Part shown: piece by piece, positions 46,152-56,033 of the stretch
How positions within the stretch are numbered: the stretch's first letter is position 1
How the letters are laid out: every line of letters begins with the position of its first letter
From: Aureispira anguillae
Lineage (GTDB): Bacteria > Bacteroidota > Bacteroidia > Chitinophagales > Saprospiraceae
NCBI RefSeq assembly: GCF_026000115.1
Contig: NZ_AP026867.1
Span: forward strand, 4,886,001-4,950,000
Length of the DNA: 64,000 nucleotides
Direction: 5' to 3'
Position numbers and translations under genes: made by a program
Notes under the pieces: generated by a model
The model's input: the letters and a program-made list of their open reading frames with translations, nothing else
Databases searched by the model: none
What the model was told of the DNA's origin: nothing

Positions 46152-47072
46152 ATGAAGAACAAATTAATTTTGGCACATATTGCCATGTTTTTAGTTGCCC
46201 TAATTTACGCTGCCAATTTCACCATTGCAAAACCTGTTATGGCAGGAGAAAACCCGTATGTAGCACCCTTTGGTTTTATTATGATGCGTGTTTTAGCTGC
46301 TACAACCTTGCTCTGGCTTACGCATTTGCTTTTTGTTAGAGAACGAATCGAGCGTAAAGATATACTTCGCCTTGCACTTTGTGGGGTCTGTGGGGTAGCA
46401 GGCAATCAACTTTCCTTTTTTTATGGTCTCAACCTAACCACTCCTATTAATGGTGCTCTAATTATGCTCACCACTCCCATCTTAGTCTTAATCCTATCCA
46501 TGTTTGTTTTTGGAGAAAAATTGACGGCTGCTAAAGGCAGTGGGATCGCCTTGGGGTTAACAGGAGCAGCACTGTTAATTTTGAATAATCGAGGAGATAT
46601 TCCCAATGCGCCCAATCCGATGCTAGGAAACATCTACATTGCCATCAATGCGGCTTTTTATGCTGTTTATTTAGTGCTTGTAAAGCCACTAATGAGCAAA
46701 TATTCCCCTATCACCACGTTAAAATGGGTCTTTTTATTTGGAACTATCTATGTGTTGCCCTTTGGCTGGGCTCCCATGCAAGCAGTAGACTACCAAACGA
46801 TGCCCAGTCATATTATGTGGAGCATCTTTTTTGTGTTATTTTTTGTTACTTATTTAGCTTATTTAATGAATGGAGCAGCCCTAGCCATTGTAAAACCATC
46901 TGTATCTAGTGCTTATATTTATTTGCAACCCTTACTCGCTAGTATTATTGCTGTTGGTGCAGGAAAAGATAAAATAACAATGGTAATGATTGGTGCAGGT
47001 TGCTTAATCTTTACAGGTGTATTTTTGGTCTCTAAACGCTCTAAAGTTACCCCTGCCCTTGAAGAAGAATAA
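46152..47072 (+). CDS. EamA-family (DMT) transporter
   Basis: A 306-residue inner-membrane protein with ten hydrophobic segments arranged as two EamA repeats. The first ends around ALLILNNRGD and the second starts at NIYIAINAAFYAVYLVLV. GLNLTTPINGALIMLTTPI is typical of the family. Substrates of such drug/metabolite transporters are usually small organic molecules or amino acids. It is convergent with leuB, and a hairpin lies between them. Confidence 0.88.
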   Translation: MKNKLILAHIAMFLVALIYAANFTIAKPVMAGENPYVAPFGFIMMRVLAATTLLWLTHLLFVRERIERKDILRLALCGVCGVAGNQLSFFYGLNLTTPINGALIMLTTPILVLILSMFVFGEKLTAAKGSGIALGLTGAALLILNNRGDIPNAPNPMLGNIYIAINAAFYAVYLVLVKPLMSKYSPITTLKWVFLFGTIYVLPFGWAPMQAVDYQTMPSHIMWSIFFVLFFVTYLAYLMNGAALAIVKPSVSSAYIYLQPLLASIIAVGAGKDKITMVMIGAGCLIFTGVFLVSKRSKVTPALEEE

Positions 47073-47083
47073 TCAGAATGAAC

Positions 47084-47122
47084 ACACTGTGTAAAAAGTA
47101 ATCTTGTCTTTTCACACAGTGT
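47084..47122 (-). terminator. hairpin between EamA transporter and leuB
   Basis: Arms 47084-47098 and 47108-47122 (15 nt) pair fully on the minus strand with one G-U pair; on the plus strand that position is A-C. It probably ends the leu operon and may also serve the convergent transporter. Confidence 0.65.
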
Positions 47123-47182
47123 ATTTAGCAGTTAGTTAATTGGGGCGTAAATCTAAAATTTGTCCTTGTTTTGTTGCAATAA

Positions 47183-48289
47183 TTATATAATTGTCCCCAA
47201 TGATTGCGCTATATTCTCTTTATTAAAAGGATTAATTTCTGTTTTATGATCTAGAATCAATGCTGCTATTAAATTCCCCAACTCTGAACAACTCAACAAC
47301 ACCTGTGGAGACATATCTTCTGTTCCCAACTGCTGCCCAATTACTTGGTTTACCGCCTCATAAATGGTTTTAGATTCTGCAATCAGCCCAAAATGTTCCA
47401 ATAGCATGGCAGCAGAAAGAATCATTGCAATGGGATTGGCTATGTCTTTTTTGGCTGCTGTAGGATAAGATCCGTGCACAGGCTCATACAAGGGGCATGT
47501 TTCTCCTATAGAAGCCGAAGGCAACATGCCTAATGTCCCAGTAAGTACAGAAGCAGCATCCGAAATAATATCTCCAAACATATTGGAGGTTAATAGCACA
47601 TCAAATTGGCTAGGTGCCTGAATCACTTGCATAGCGGCATTGTCAACATACATAAAATTTAACTCCACATCCAAATACTCGTTATGAATATCCTTAACCA
47701 CTTCTCGCCACAACCTAGAGGTCTCCAATACATTTGCTTTATCCACTAATGTTAATCGCTTATTCCTTAGACGAGCTGCCTGAAATGCTAGATGACTAAT
47801 GCGCTCAATTTCTGCTTTATTATAATAACAGACATCTGCTGCACTATGCTCATCACGAGTTTGTTGCCCAAAATAAATTCCACTGGACAGTTCTCGGTAA
47901 ATTAAAACATCCACATTTTTAATTCGATCTACTTTTAATGCAGACAAGTGCTGTAATTCATCATAAGCCTTTACAGGTCGAATATTAGCAAATAGCTTTA
48001 ATTTTTTGCGCAAAGACAATAAGCCCTGTTCAGGTCTAACCGTAGCATGATCATGGGCTGGATCTCCTACTGCTCCTAACAAAACAGCATCTGCTTTCAA
48101 ACAAGTATCCACTGTCATTCTGGGCAAAGGACTCCCCGTTTGAACAATAGCATCCGCCCCTATTGCAGCATATTTATAGGTGATTTCGTGCAGAAATACC
48201 GTTTGAATAGCATCTAAAACCTTAATGGCTTGGTTCATCACTTCTGGTCCAATTCCATCTCCTGGTAATACAGCAATTGTTAATTTCAT
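47183..48289 (-). CDS. leuB: 3-isopropylmalate dehydrogenase
   Basis: A 368-residue NAD-dependent decarboxylating dehydrogenase for the third step of leucine synthesis. IAVLPGDGIGPEVM opens the protein. LLGAVGDP, then VDVLIYREL and SGIYFG, are substrate-binding blocks. DVLLTSNMFGDIISDAASVL carries the metal-binding aspartates, and EPVHGSYPTAAKKDIANPIA is the cofactor-binding end. It is the last gene of leuACDB, 89 nt after leuD. Confidence 0.95.
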   Translation of the reverse strand: MKLTIAVLPGDGIGPEVMNQAIKVLDAIQTVFLHEITYKYAAIGADAIVQTGSPLPRMTVDTCLKADAVLLGAVGDPAHDHATVRPEQGLLSLRKKLKLFANIRPVKAYDELQHLSALKVDRIKNVDVLIYRELSSGIYFGQQTRDEHSAADVCYYNKAEIERISHLAFQAARLRNKRLTLVDKANVLETSRLWREVVKDIHNEYLDVELNFMYVDNAAMQVIQAPSQFDVLLTSNMFGDIISDAASVLTGTLGMLPSASIGETCPLYEPVHGSYPTAAKKDIANPIAMILSAAMLLEHFGLIAESKTIYEAVNQVIGQQLGTEDMSPQVLLSCSELGNLIAALILDHKTEINPFNKENIAQSLGTII

Positions 48290-48378
48290 AATCTATATTT
48301 TTTCATTCTTTGATGCTATTCTGTATAGAACGCCTGTAGTTTTAGCATTTTGAAGGCTTAGTCAAAGAATTTTTTATT

Positions 48379-48966
48379 TTAATAAATAATAGTGGTTTCA
48401 AATTCTGCAATTTTGTCTTCTAGACTAAGCAGATAATCCAAATCTGATTGCCCTTTTAACAAACACATTTTTTTGTATTGGTCGATCTCAAAAAAAATAG
48501 ACCGATTGGGATTAAACAACAGTTTTTGTTCTTCTAAATCTATGGTAAATGTAGTATTAGGGCGATCATAAACCAGTTGTATAATTTCTTCTAGGACTGC
48601 TTCAGAAACCTGTATGGGAAGCAGCCCATTGTTTAGGGCATTTCCCTTAAAAATATCTGCAAAATAACTGGATACCACTGCCTGAATGCCATAGTCTGCC
48701 AAGGCCCATGCAGCATGTTCTCTGCTAGACCCACAGCCAAAATTTCGTCCTGCAACTAAAACACCTCCTGAAAAACGCTTATCATTCAATACAAAATCAG
48801 GATTGAGCGCCCCATTTTCAAAATACCTCCAATCGTTAAACAATTTTGCACCAAAACCTTTTTGGTCAATTGCTTTTAAAAAACGAGCAGGAATAATCTG
48901 GTCGGTATCAATATTCTCTATAGGCAATGGAATTGCTGTAGATTTTATGGTTTTAATTATTTTCAT
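48379..48966 (-). CDS. leuD: 3-isopropylmalate dehydratase, small subunit
   Basis: A 195-residue LeuD subunit, the swivelling aconitase-type domain. PIENIDTDQIIPARFLK and GRNFGCGSSREHAAWALADYGI are the diagnostic motifs. It pairs with LeuC to isomerise 2- to 3-isopropylmalate. It starts 23 nt after the leuC stop. Confidence 0.95.
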   Translation of the reverse strand: MKIIKTIKSTAIPLPIENIDTDQIIPARFLKAIDQKGFGAKLFNDWRYFENGALNPDFVLNDKRFSGGVLVAGRNFGCGSSREHAAWALADYGIQAVVSSYFADIFKGNALNNGLLPIQVSEAVLEEIIQLVYDRPNTTFTIDLEEQKLLFNPNRSIFFEIDQYKKMCLLKGQSDLDYLLSLEDKIAEFETTIIY

Positions 48967-48989
48967 GATACAAGTACTAATTTTTAGGA

Positions 48990-50378
48990 TTATAAATGTA
49001 ACTGCTCTTGGTATTTAAAAGCAAGCCTTGGATCGGACACATGCCCTACCAATGCAGATTGAACAGCAGTTAAGGGACTCGCTAACAAAGTTCTAGCTCC
49101 TACGCCCTGTCGCCCTTCAAAATTTCGATTGGACGTAGCTACACAATAAGCACCTACTGGAATTTTATCTTCATTCATCGCCAAACAAGCCGAGCAGCCA
49201 GGCTGCCTAAATTCAAAACCTGCCGCTTCAAAGATTTGGTCCAAGCCTTCTTCTTTTGCTTGTGCCGCTACTTTTTGCGATCCAGGAACAACCCAAGCCG
49301 TTACATGTGCCGCTTTTTTTCGTCTACCAATAAGCTTCGCAGCAGCACGCAAATCTTCAATTCTAGCATTGGTACAACTGCCAATAAAAACATAGTCAAT
49401 TTTAACACCTTGGACTAATTGCCCAACTTGAAACCCCATATAACCCAATGATTTAGCATTGCTTTTTTCAGGAATTCGAGCATCAATAGAAACGCCCATC
49501 CCTGGATTGGTGCCATAAGTGATCATAGGAGCAATTGAACCTCCATCAAAGTAAAGTTCTTGGTCAAATACCGCCGATTTATCCGAATAGAGGTTTTGCC
49601 AATGTTTTTGTTCTTCTTGAGTCAGATAGGTAGCACTGTGTTCTTCCACATAGTTTAGGGTAGTTTGATCCACTGCAACCAAACCTCCCCTTGCCCCCAA
49701 CTCAATGCTCATATTGCAAATGGTCATGCGCTCTTCCATCGATAAAGCCTGAATTACTTCCCCTGCATATTCTACAAAATAGCCTGTTCCTCCACCTACT
49801 CCCAATTGAGCAACAAGAAAAAGGATTACATCCTTTGCCGTTACGCCTGCGTTCAAAACCCCATCAATTATAATCCGCATTGTTTTGGGGCGTTCCACCA
49901 CCAGACTTTGGGTTGCTAATACCTGCGCTACCTGACTTGTCCCTATTCCAAAAGCAATGCAAGCAAATGCACCATGCGTAGAAGTATGGCTATCTCCACA
50001 AACGATTGTCATTCCTGGGCGGGTTAAGCCCTGCTCTGGTCCAATAACATGTACAATGCCCTGCTTGGGACTTCCCAAGCCAAATAATTCAATTCCAAAA
50101 TCTTGACAATTCTGAATGAGTTGTTCTACTTGTATCCTAGAGGATTCATTTTGAATTGGTAATTCTTGATTTTGAGTAGGTACATTATGATCCATGGTTG
50201 CTGTGGTCCGTTTTGGGCAACGCACCCTCAACTTTCTTTTTCGCAAGACATCAAACGCCTGTGGGCTAGTTACCTCATGGATATAATGCCGATCAATATA
50301 TAGCACATCCATGGTAGGAGTTGCCGCTGTTACCACATGAGCATCCCAAAGTTTATCAAAAAGTGTTTTAGCCATCAT
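48990..50378 (-). CDS. leuC: 3-isopropylmalate dehydratase, large subunit
   Basis: A 462-residue aconitase-family subunit. The three 4Fe-4S cysteines are in FIGSCTNARIEDL and GCSACLAMNEDKI. VCGDSHTSTHGAFACIAFGIG is the substrate-binding segment. The start directly follows the leuA stop (50379), with a second Met immediately after the first, so translation is probably coupled to leuA. Confidence 0.95.
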   Translation of the reverse strand: MMAKTLFDKLWDAHVVTAATPTMDVLYIDRHYIHEVTSPQAFDVLRKRKLRVRCPKRTTATMDHNVPTQNQELPIQNESSRIQVEQLIQNCQDFGIELFGLGSPKQGIVHVIGPEQGLTRPGMTIVCGDSHTSTHGAFACIAFGIGTSQVAQVLATQSLVVERPKTMRIIIDGVLNAGVTAKDVILFLVAQLGVGGGTGYFVEYAGEVIQALSMEERMTICNMSIELGARGGLVAVDQTTLNYVEEHSATYLTQEEQKHWQNLYSDKSAVFDQELYFDGGSIAPMITYGTNPGMGVSIDARIPEKSNAKSLGYMGFQVGQLVQGVKIDYVFIGSCTNARIEDLRAAAKLIGRRKKAAHVTAWVVPGSQKVAAQAKEEGLDQIFEAAGFEFRQPGCSACLAMNEDKIPVGAYCVATSNRNFEGRQGVGARTLLASPLTAVQSALVGHVSDPRLAFKYQEQLHL

Positions 50379-51527
50379 TTAAATTGTTTTTAAGAGTTGG
50401 TATAAATCATCTTGTTGTATCACCTTTTGCTGATCGGCAGCAATTAGAAATTTTTGATAGGCTAAATCTAGTTCTTTGCCTTCTATTGTCATCCCAATTT
50501 CTTTGGCTCTAAAGGCCAACGCTGCCCGACCACTTCTAGCAGTAAGCACAATAGATGATGTTTCAACTCCTACGCTACTAGGGTTGATAATTTCGTATGT
50601 TTCTCGATGTTTAATGATTCCATCTTGATGAATTCCCGAAGAATGTGCAAAAGCATTACTACCAATAATTGCTTTGTTTGCTTGCACAGGCATATTCATC
50701 TGATTAGCAACTAAACGGCTAATTGCTGCAAATTTTGTCGTATCTATATTGGTATAAAAAGGCAACGATTCGTGTTGGTTAATAATCATTACGACCTCTT
50801 CCATTGCCGTGTTCCCTGCTCGTTCGCCAATTCCATTGATGGTACACTCTATTTGCTCTGCCCCATTTTTGATGGCTTCGATGGCATTTGCTGTCGCCAA
50901 ACCTAAATCATTGTGACAGTGTGCTGAAATAATCACCTGATCAATTCCTTTTACATTTTGCTTAAGGTAGGCAATCTTATGCCCATATTCATTGGGCAAA
51001 CAATAGCCTGTTGTATCTGGAATATTAACGGTTGTTGCTCCAGCTTTGATAACAGCCTCTATTACTTTAGCCAGAAACACCGTATCACTGCGCCCAGCAT
51101 CTTCCGCATAAAATTCAACATCTTCTACCTGCTTTTTGGCAAATGAAACCGCAGCTACAGCCCGTTCAATAATTTGTTCAGGGCTTGCTTTTAGTTTGTA
51201 TTTCATATGCGTAGGAGAAGTTCCTATTCCAGTATGAATTCTAGGAAATTTGGCAAATTTCAGTGCCTCGGCAGCAACTTTTATATCTTCTTCAATGGCA
51301 CGAGACAATGCACAAACGGTAGTAGATTGGATTTGTTGAGCAATGGCTTGTACTGCTTCAAAGTCGCCAGCACTAGAAATCGGGAAGCCTGCTTCGATAA
51401 CATCAACACCTAGGGCTTCTAATTTTTGAGCAATTTTTATTTTTTGCTCAGGCATCAATTGACAACCTGGCGTTTGCTCACCATCCCGAAGTGTGGTATC
51501 AAAAATTGTTATTTTTTTTTGTTGCAT
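50379..51527 (-). CDS. leuA: 2-isopropylmalate synthase, short form without regulatory domain
   Basis: A 382-residue enzyme that condenses acetyl-CoA with 2-oxoisovalerate, the committed step of leucine synthesis. The TIM-barrel motifs are [26 protein letters not shown] and [20 protein letters not shown]. After the subdomain with [18 protein letters not shown] the protein stops near residue 382. The ~130-residue C-terminal leucine-binding (LeuA allosteric) domain of long LeuA is missing, so classical leucine feedback is not expected. It is first in the operon. Confidence 0.92.
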   Translation of the reverse strand: MQQKKITIFDTTLRDGEQTPGCQLMPEQKIKIAQKLEALGVDVIEAGFPISSAGDFEAVQAIAQQIQSTTVCALSRAIEEDIKVAAEALKFAKFPRIHTGIGTSPTHMKYKLKASPEQIIERAVAAVSFAKKQVEDVEFYAEDAGRSDTVFLAKVIEAVIKAGATTVNIPDTTGYCLPNEYGHKIAYLKQNVKGIDQVIISAHCHNDLGLATANAIEAIKNGAEQIECTINGIGERAGNTAMEEVVMIINQHESLPFYTNIDTTKFAAISRLVANQMNMPVQANKAIIGSNAFAHSSGIHQDGIIKHRETYEIINPSSVGVETSSIVLTARSGRAALAFRAKEIGMTIEGKELDLAYQKFLIAADQQKVIQQDDLYQLLKTI

Positions 51528-51651
51528 GATTGGTTATTTAGAAATAAGGCATACATTTATGCATGAAAGATGAATGTCTTGATGTTTTTAGTTTGTTTAA
51601 CACAACTTTGATTTGAAAAATTGACGCTTCCAGATCAAAAATATTCTTTGC

Positions 51652-51683
51652 CAAATATAGAATAGCTCTTTTCACTAAACAAG
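51652..51683 (-). promoter_or_regulatory. Bacteroidota-type promoter of the leu operon
   Basis: On the minus strand TATATTTG (51659-51652) matches the -7 box, with CTTG (51683-51680) 20 nt upstream as -33. The implied start leaves a leader of about 115 nt before leuA, in which I see no clear leucine-rich leader peptide. Confidence 0.5.
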
Positions 51684-51772
51684 TTCAATAAATTGAGTTT
51701 TTCCAGTGCACAACTGGCTACCGCCAACCACAAACAACTACTAACCAATTGGTTCCACAAACTAATACTACA

Positions 51773-53323
51773 ATGCATAAACCACCAACCAATCATCTTT
51801 TGCAACTAATTTTGTCCTTAACAAAAGGAGAAAAAAAACATTTCCGTCTTTTGGTTACCCGCCATCAAACAGGAGAAGCCCCCCTATTCTTAAAGCTTTT
51901 TGATCATTTAGACAAGTACAAGATTTATGATGAAAAACTACTCTTAAAGAGGATTCCTAAGATTAAGAAGCAGCAATTATCCAATCTAAAAAATCATTTA
52001 CACAAACAATTATTGGCTAGTGTTCGTATCCTCAATCGAACTCATAATCTAGATATTACAATCCGAGAACAATTGGATTATGCCCGTTTATTGTATAACA
52101 AAGGGCTGTATCATCAAAGTCTTGACATTTTAGCCAAAACAAAAACCAAGGCCTATTATGCTCGCCAGCTTGTTCTTATTTTAGAAATCATAGAATTTGA
52201 AAAGCGAATAGAGTCTCAATACATCACCCGAAGTATAGATACTAGAGCCGAGGAATTAGCCGCAGAATCCAAACAGATAACTTCTAAACTTTGCCAAGAG
52301 CATGAACTGTCTGATTTATCACTTTTGCTATATGGTCAATACCTAAAAACAGGTTTTAGTCGCAACGAAGAAGAAAGCCTTTATTTAAAAAAGACGTTTG
52401 AACAACGGCTGTCATCTTATTTACCTCAAAAATTAAGCTTTTATGGTCAATTGTATCTTTTCCAGTCGCACATTTGGTACTACCATATCCAGCAAAACTT
52501 TAAAGGTTGTTATCGTTATGCTCGTAAATGGGTTGATTTATTTGAGGAGGCACCAGAAATGCAAACAAACGATTGCCCCCTATATCTAAAGGGCTTACAC
52601 AACCTACTCTCTTCTCTTTTTAATCTAAGAGCTTACCAACGGTTCATTGCAGCCTTAGAATTACTAGAACGTTTTAAAAGTATACCCAATACCCCCCATT
52701 CTACACATGTAACAGGTAGTATCTGTCTATTTCGTTATATCCATCGTATTGGAAAGCATTTTATGGAAGGAAGTTTTTCGGAAGGAGTCCTATGGCTACA
52801 AGACGTTATTACGGTCATTGAAAATAATCCTTACAATTGGGACCCACACCGAATCATGGTATTTTATTATAAAATTGCCTCCCTCTATTTTGGCAGTGGG
52901 GATCCAGCACAAGCCACTGTTTATTTGAATCGTATTATCAATCACAAAAAGCAAAGTATTCGAGAGGATATTCAATGCTTTACTCGTATTTTAAATTTAA
53001 TTGCGCACTATGAGTTAGGAAACACCCAATTAATTGAATATCAAATAAAATCTGTTTATCGTTTTTTACGTAAAATGAAAGACCTAAACCAAGTTCAGAA
53101 ACGAATTTTACTGTTCTTACAAAAAACACCCTATTTAGTCCCTAGTGAATTAAGACCTGCCTTCATTAAGCTTTATCAGGAATTAAAGGTATTAGAAGAA
53201 AATTCTAGTGAGCAACGTTCTTTTTTATATCTTGATCTTCTTTCTTGGTTAGAGAGCAAAATTAATAACGTTCCTGTGGAGCAAGTTATTCAAGAAAAAT
53301 TTAGAAAACGTTTAGAAGCCTAA
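51773..53323 (+). CDS. helical repeat protein of unknown function
   Basis: A ~516-residue cytosolic protein from the ATG at 51773; an in-frame TTG at 51749 would add eight residues. It is almost entirely helical, with TPR-like pairs (DYARLLYNKGLYHQSLDILA, YYKIASLYFGSGDPAQATVY). It opens with LLQLILSLTKGEKKHFRLLV, a start I associate with a conserved but uncharacterised Bacteroidota group. It lies 7 nt before the acyltransferase, hence is co-transcribed, and is divergent from leuA. Confidence 0.65.
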   Translation: MHKPPTNHLLQLILSLTKGEKKHFRLLVTRHQTGEAPLFLKLFDHLDKYKIYDEKLLLKRIPKIKKQQLSNLKNHLHKQLLASVRILNRTHNLDITIREQLDYARLLYNKGLYHQSLDILAKTKTKAYYARQLVLILEIIEFEKRIESQYITRSIDTRAEELAAESKQITSKLCQEHELSDLSLLLYGQYLKTGFSRNEEESLYLKKTFEQRLSSYLPQKLSFYGQLYLFQSHIWYYHIQQNFKGCYRYARKWVDLFEEAPEMQTNDCPLYLKGLHNLLSSLFNLRAYQRFIAALELLERFKSIPNTPHSTHVTGSICLFRYIHRIGKHFMEGSFSEGVLWLQDVITVIENNPYNWDPHRIMVFYYKIASLYFGSGDPAQATVYLNRIINHKKQSIREDIQCFTRILNLIAHYELGNTQLIEYQIKSVYRFLRKMKDLNQVQKRILLFLQKTPYLVPSELRPAFIKLYQELKVLEENSSEQRSFLYLDLLSWLESKINNVPVEQVIQEKFRKRLEA

Positions 53324-53330
53324 CTCCACA

Positions 53331-54347
53331 ATGATTCCTAAAAAGACCTACTTACCAGTTATTAGCAGCCTGCGTGGATGGGCGGCAACTGCCATTTGTT
53401 TTTATCATTTTGTATGGAGTACAGCCAATTATATTGAAAATGAGTTTATTCGAACCATTTTTTATTATGCCCAATATGGTGTTCCGATGTTTTTTGTAAT
53501 TTCTGGAGTTGTTTTGCCCTTGAGTATGTTGAACAATAATTATCAATTCAAACATTTATCCACATTTATTAGTAAGCGGTTAATACGGCTTGAACCACCG
53601 TACCTCGTTTCCCTTATACTTGGTGCACTCTATCTTATTTTTCAAAGCTACCGACATACTGATGTTATGGCTTTCTCTTGGACTAATTTTTTGTTGCACT
53701 TGGGTTATTTAATCCCCTTCGTTGAAGGGCAACAATGGATCAATCCCATTTACTGGTCTTTAGCGGTAGAATTTCAATACTATCTATTTTTAAGCATAGG
53801 CTGGCTGGCATTAAGCCACTCTAAATCATATTGGCGATACAGTATCTATATTATAATGTTAACAGCTTGTTTTATCAGTCAAGATAAAGCGTTAGTTTTT
53901 AGATGGCTTCCTTTATTTTTAATAGGAATTGTTTATGTACTGCATCAATCTAAAAAGATTGATTTCAAAGAGTATTTAGTGATTTCTTTACTGAGCTTGT
54001 TTAGTATTTTATACTGGTTGGGGCTCTGCAATATGTTGGTCACCCTTTTCACCTTATCAATTATCCATTATTACCCTAACCATAACCCTTTTTATAGCAA
54101 TTGGATTGGTCAACGATCCTATTCCCTTTATTTATTGCATTTAATAATAGGTCAAGCCCTTGTTAATTTTTTATCGCACAGTTATAGACTTCCCTATCAA
54201 AAAGTTTTGGTGATTTTATTAGGCTATGGCATTAGTCTTTTTGCTGCATGGCTATTGCACAAGTATATAGAAAAGCCCAGTCAAATAGCAGCTCAACAAT
54301 TGATCTACCCTAATTCATCAACTAAGCACAAGATAAACATAGAATAA
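53331..54347 (+). CDS. membrane acyltransferase (acyltransferase_3 / OafA family)
   Basis: A 338-residue integral membrane protein with about ten hydrophobic segments. The N-terminal VISSLRGWAATAICFYHFVW has the conserved Arg15 and the catalytic-type His, followed by YGVPMFFVISGVVLPLS. The later NPIYWSLAVEFQYYLFL and SYSLYLLHLIIGQ are also family signatures. Such enzymes O-acylate surface glycans or lipids. The acceptor is unknown and no polysaccharide cluster surrounds it. Confidence 0.87.
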   Translation: MIPKKTYLPVISSLRGWAATAICFYHFVWSTANYIENEFIRTIFYYAQYGVPMFFVISGVVLPLSMLNNNYQFKHLSTFISKRLIRLEPPYLVSLILGALYLIFQSYRHTDVMAFSWTNFLLHLGYLIPFVEGQQWINPIYWSLAVEFQYYLFLSIGWLALSHSKSYWRYSIYIIMLTACFISQDKALVFRWLPLFLIGIVYVLHQSKKIDFKEYLVISLLSLFSILYWLGLCNMLVTLFTLSIIHYYPNHNPFYSNWIGQRSYSLYLLHLIIGQALVNFLSHSYRLPYQKVLVILLGYGISLFAAWLLHKYIEKPSQIAAQQLIYPNSSTKHKINIE

Positions 54348-55019
54348 ACGATTTAGGAAAATGATTGATGTGTATTTTTAGGAGTACCTAAAAGTTCGTC
54401 TTAATTCACAGCTTAACATTTTTGGCATGCTATATTAGATAGTGTATATTCCAAATTTGAAAAAATAAGTTTTAAAATGGGGATTTTTTTAAATTTGGGG
54501 GATTCGTTCTTTTTTTTTACAAAAAAAATATTAAAGATGGGATAATAACAATCCAAACGCCTTAAAGCTTCCTTTATATCTACCTGACATACAACCAAAA
54601 GCCGATCAAAACTATCATTTCTATTGAGTTGAGCATTCTATTAAGAGTGCACCCCTACTTACCTTTTTGGAGAGATTCTTGTACAAATAATAAGCATTCA
54701 GATTAAATTTGAGTATCTAATTATTTTTTTTTATTTTATTTAAAAAACTGATAAAACTATTCCAAAACCAAGATTCCAGCATTGTTACCCCTCAATTATC
54801 CACTCTAAATACCAATAAATAATTCTAATTTTAGAATCATTCCCTTTTTAATCTAGCAACAATAAAAACTATTGTCTTTGCAGGTAATATTGTATTGCCT
54901 TAGAGATAAAACTCCCCGTATTTCATCACATTAAAGAACAATAAACCTTTATCAACACTACCCCCTTATCCTAAGCATCTTTATATTTTTCAAACAACCA
55001 AAATGAGACCTATAAATAC
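54348..55019. other. long intergenic region, 672 nt
   Basis: Very AT-rich, with several homopolymer runs of A and T. It begins with a small hairpin behind the acyltransferase (54376-54393). I see no convincing coding frame, tRNA, repeat or promoter pair. An isolated TAAATTTG (54490-54497) lacks a -33 box and is 520 nt from the next gene. Confidence 0.45.
54376..54393 (+). terminator. short hairpin after the acyltransferase gene
   Basis: TTTTAGG (54376-54382) and CCTAAAA (54387-54393) pair around a 4-nt loop, 28 nt after the stop. The stem is weak and no T-run follows directly. Confidence 0.35.
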
Positions 55020-55439
55020 ATGGATCAACCTTCAACCTTTAACACCAAACTATTCTTTACCAGCCTCTTCTGCCTTTTTATAACTTGCTTTTGTTTTGGG
55101 CAAATAAAAAAAAAGGCATACGAAACGATTGTTACTGACAATGTGGAAGTAGTCAGAGTAAATATTCAAGGAGCCTCTGTCGTATTTAAAGAAACCAAAG
55201 GAACAAGAATTTTAGTCGAAACCTCCATAAAGCTTTCCGTTCCTAATCCAGCCCTTCTTAGTTTTGTCATTGAAAGAGGGCGTTATAAACTCATGCAAAC
55301 AAGAGAGAGTTCGACACGAGAATTAATTCTAGAATCTAAAAAAAATAAAAACGCCATTCTAGTAAAAGGCGAACTTTGTGCCGAAGAGGTTGCTTATACG
55401 ATCTATATTCCAACTCATATACGTTCTTTTAAGCACTAG
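55020..55439 (+). CDS. small exported protein of unknown function
   Basis: A 139-residue protein with a signal peptide ending near CFCFGQ (~28). The mature part consists of short beta strands (YETIVTDNVEVVRVNIQGA, GTRILVETSIKLS, AYTIYIPTHIRSF), resembling the start of adhesin-like DUF4097 proteins, but too short for a confident assignment. It is convergent with the membrane protein gene 6 nt away. Confidence 0.55.
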   Translation: MDQPSTFNTKLFFTSLFCLFITCFCFGQIKKKAYETIVTDNVEVVRVNIQGASVVFKETKGTRILVETSIKLSVPNPALLSFVIERGRYKLMQTRESSTRELILESKKNKNAILVKGELCAEEVAYTIYIPTHIRSFKH

Positions 55440-55445
55440 CTTTCT

Positions 55446-56024
55446 TTAATCCTCTTGATTGATCTCTAAGATGAAATTTTTTCGATTTCTTAAGAAAAAT
55501 CCAAAACTGATCGAGAACAACACCAAAGCAATTAATATCCATTTGGTCATGGTAAAAAGACTCCCCCAATAAACAACAAGAGGACAGACCTCTGGAAAAT
55601 TAATCAGTAAGATTGCCGTATGTGTATTCTCTAAATAGTCTACTATTATTACCAACAAAGGCAATAATACAAGCCACCTATAAGCTGTTTTGCCAAGTAG
55701 TTTCCCTAGTAAAATGGCCCAAAAAGCACCATATACTAAAGGAAAGAAACTATCTAAAACCAAAGTACTAAACAAACAAACTTCTCGTCCATACTCACCG
55801 TAAGCTTTTAGTTGCTGATAGGCTGTTTCTTGAGAATAATAAAATAGCGTATCCAATAATTGAATAGGTTGGTTCGTATTTTCAATTAGATTTCCTACTC
55901 CAATAAGAATACTCGCCACCCCAAAGCCAACTAAACAGAGGCAAATACCTCCAAACAAAACCCAAAAATTTCGCTTGCTATAACTCTTGATAATAAAATC
56001 AATCAGCGTTTCTATTGTTGTCAT
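55446..56024 (-). CDS. integral membrane protein of unknown function
   Basis: A 192-residue protein with four hydrophobic segments (WVLFGGICLCLVGFGVASILI, FSTLVLDSFFPLVYGAFWAILL, WLVLLPLLVIIVDYLENTH, WILIALVLFSISFGFFL). No family is recognised with confidence. It follows pdxH after 9 nt on the same strand, so it is probably co-transcribed. Confidence 0.6.
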   Translation of the reverse strand: MTTIETLIDFIIKSYSKRNFWVLFGGICLCLVGFGVASILIGVGNLIENTNQPIQLLDTLFYYSQETAYQQLKAYGEYGREVCLFSTLVLDSFFPLVYGAFWAILLGKLLGKTAYRWLVLLPLLVIIVDYLENTHTAILLINFPEVCPLVVYWGSLFTMTKWILIALVLFSISFGFFLRNRKNFILEINQED

Positions 56025-56033
56025 TCAATCTAA

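Noticed and set aside
54413-54598. 61-residue minus-strand frame in the 672-nt gap
   Set aside because: Low complexity, rich in Lys/Phe as expected from AT-rich non-coding DNA, with no promoter or relatives I recognise.
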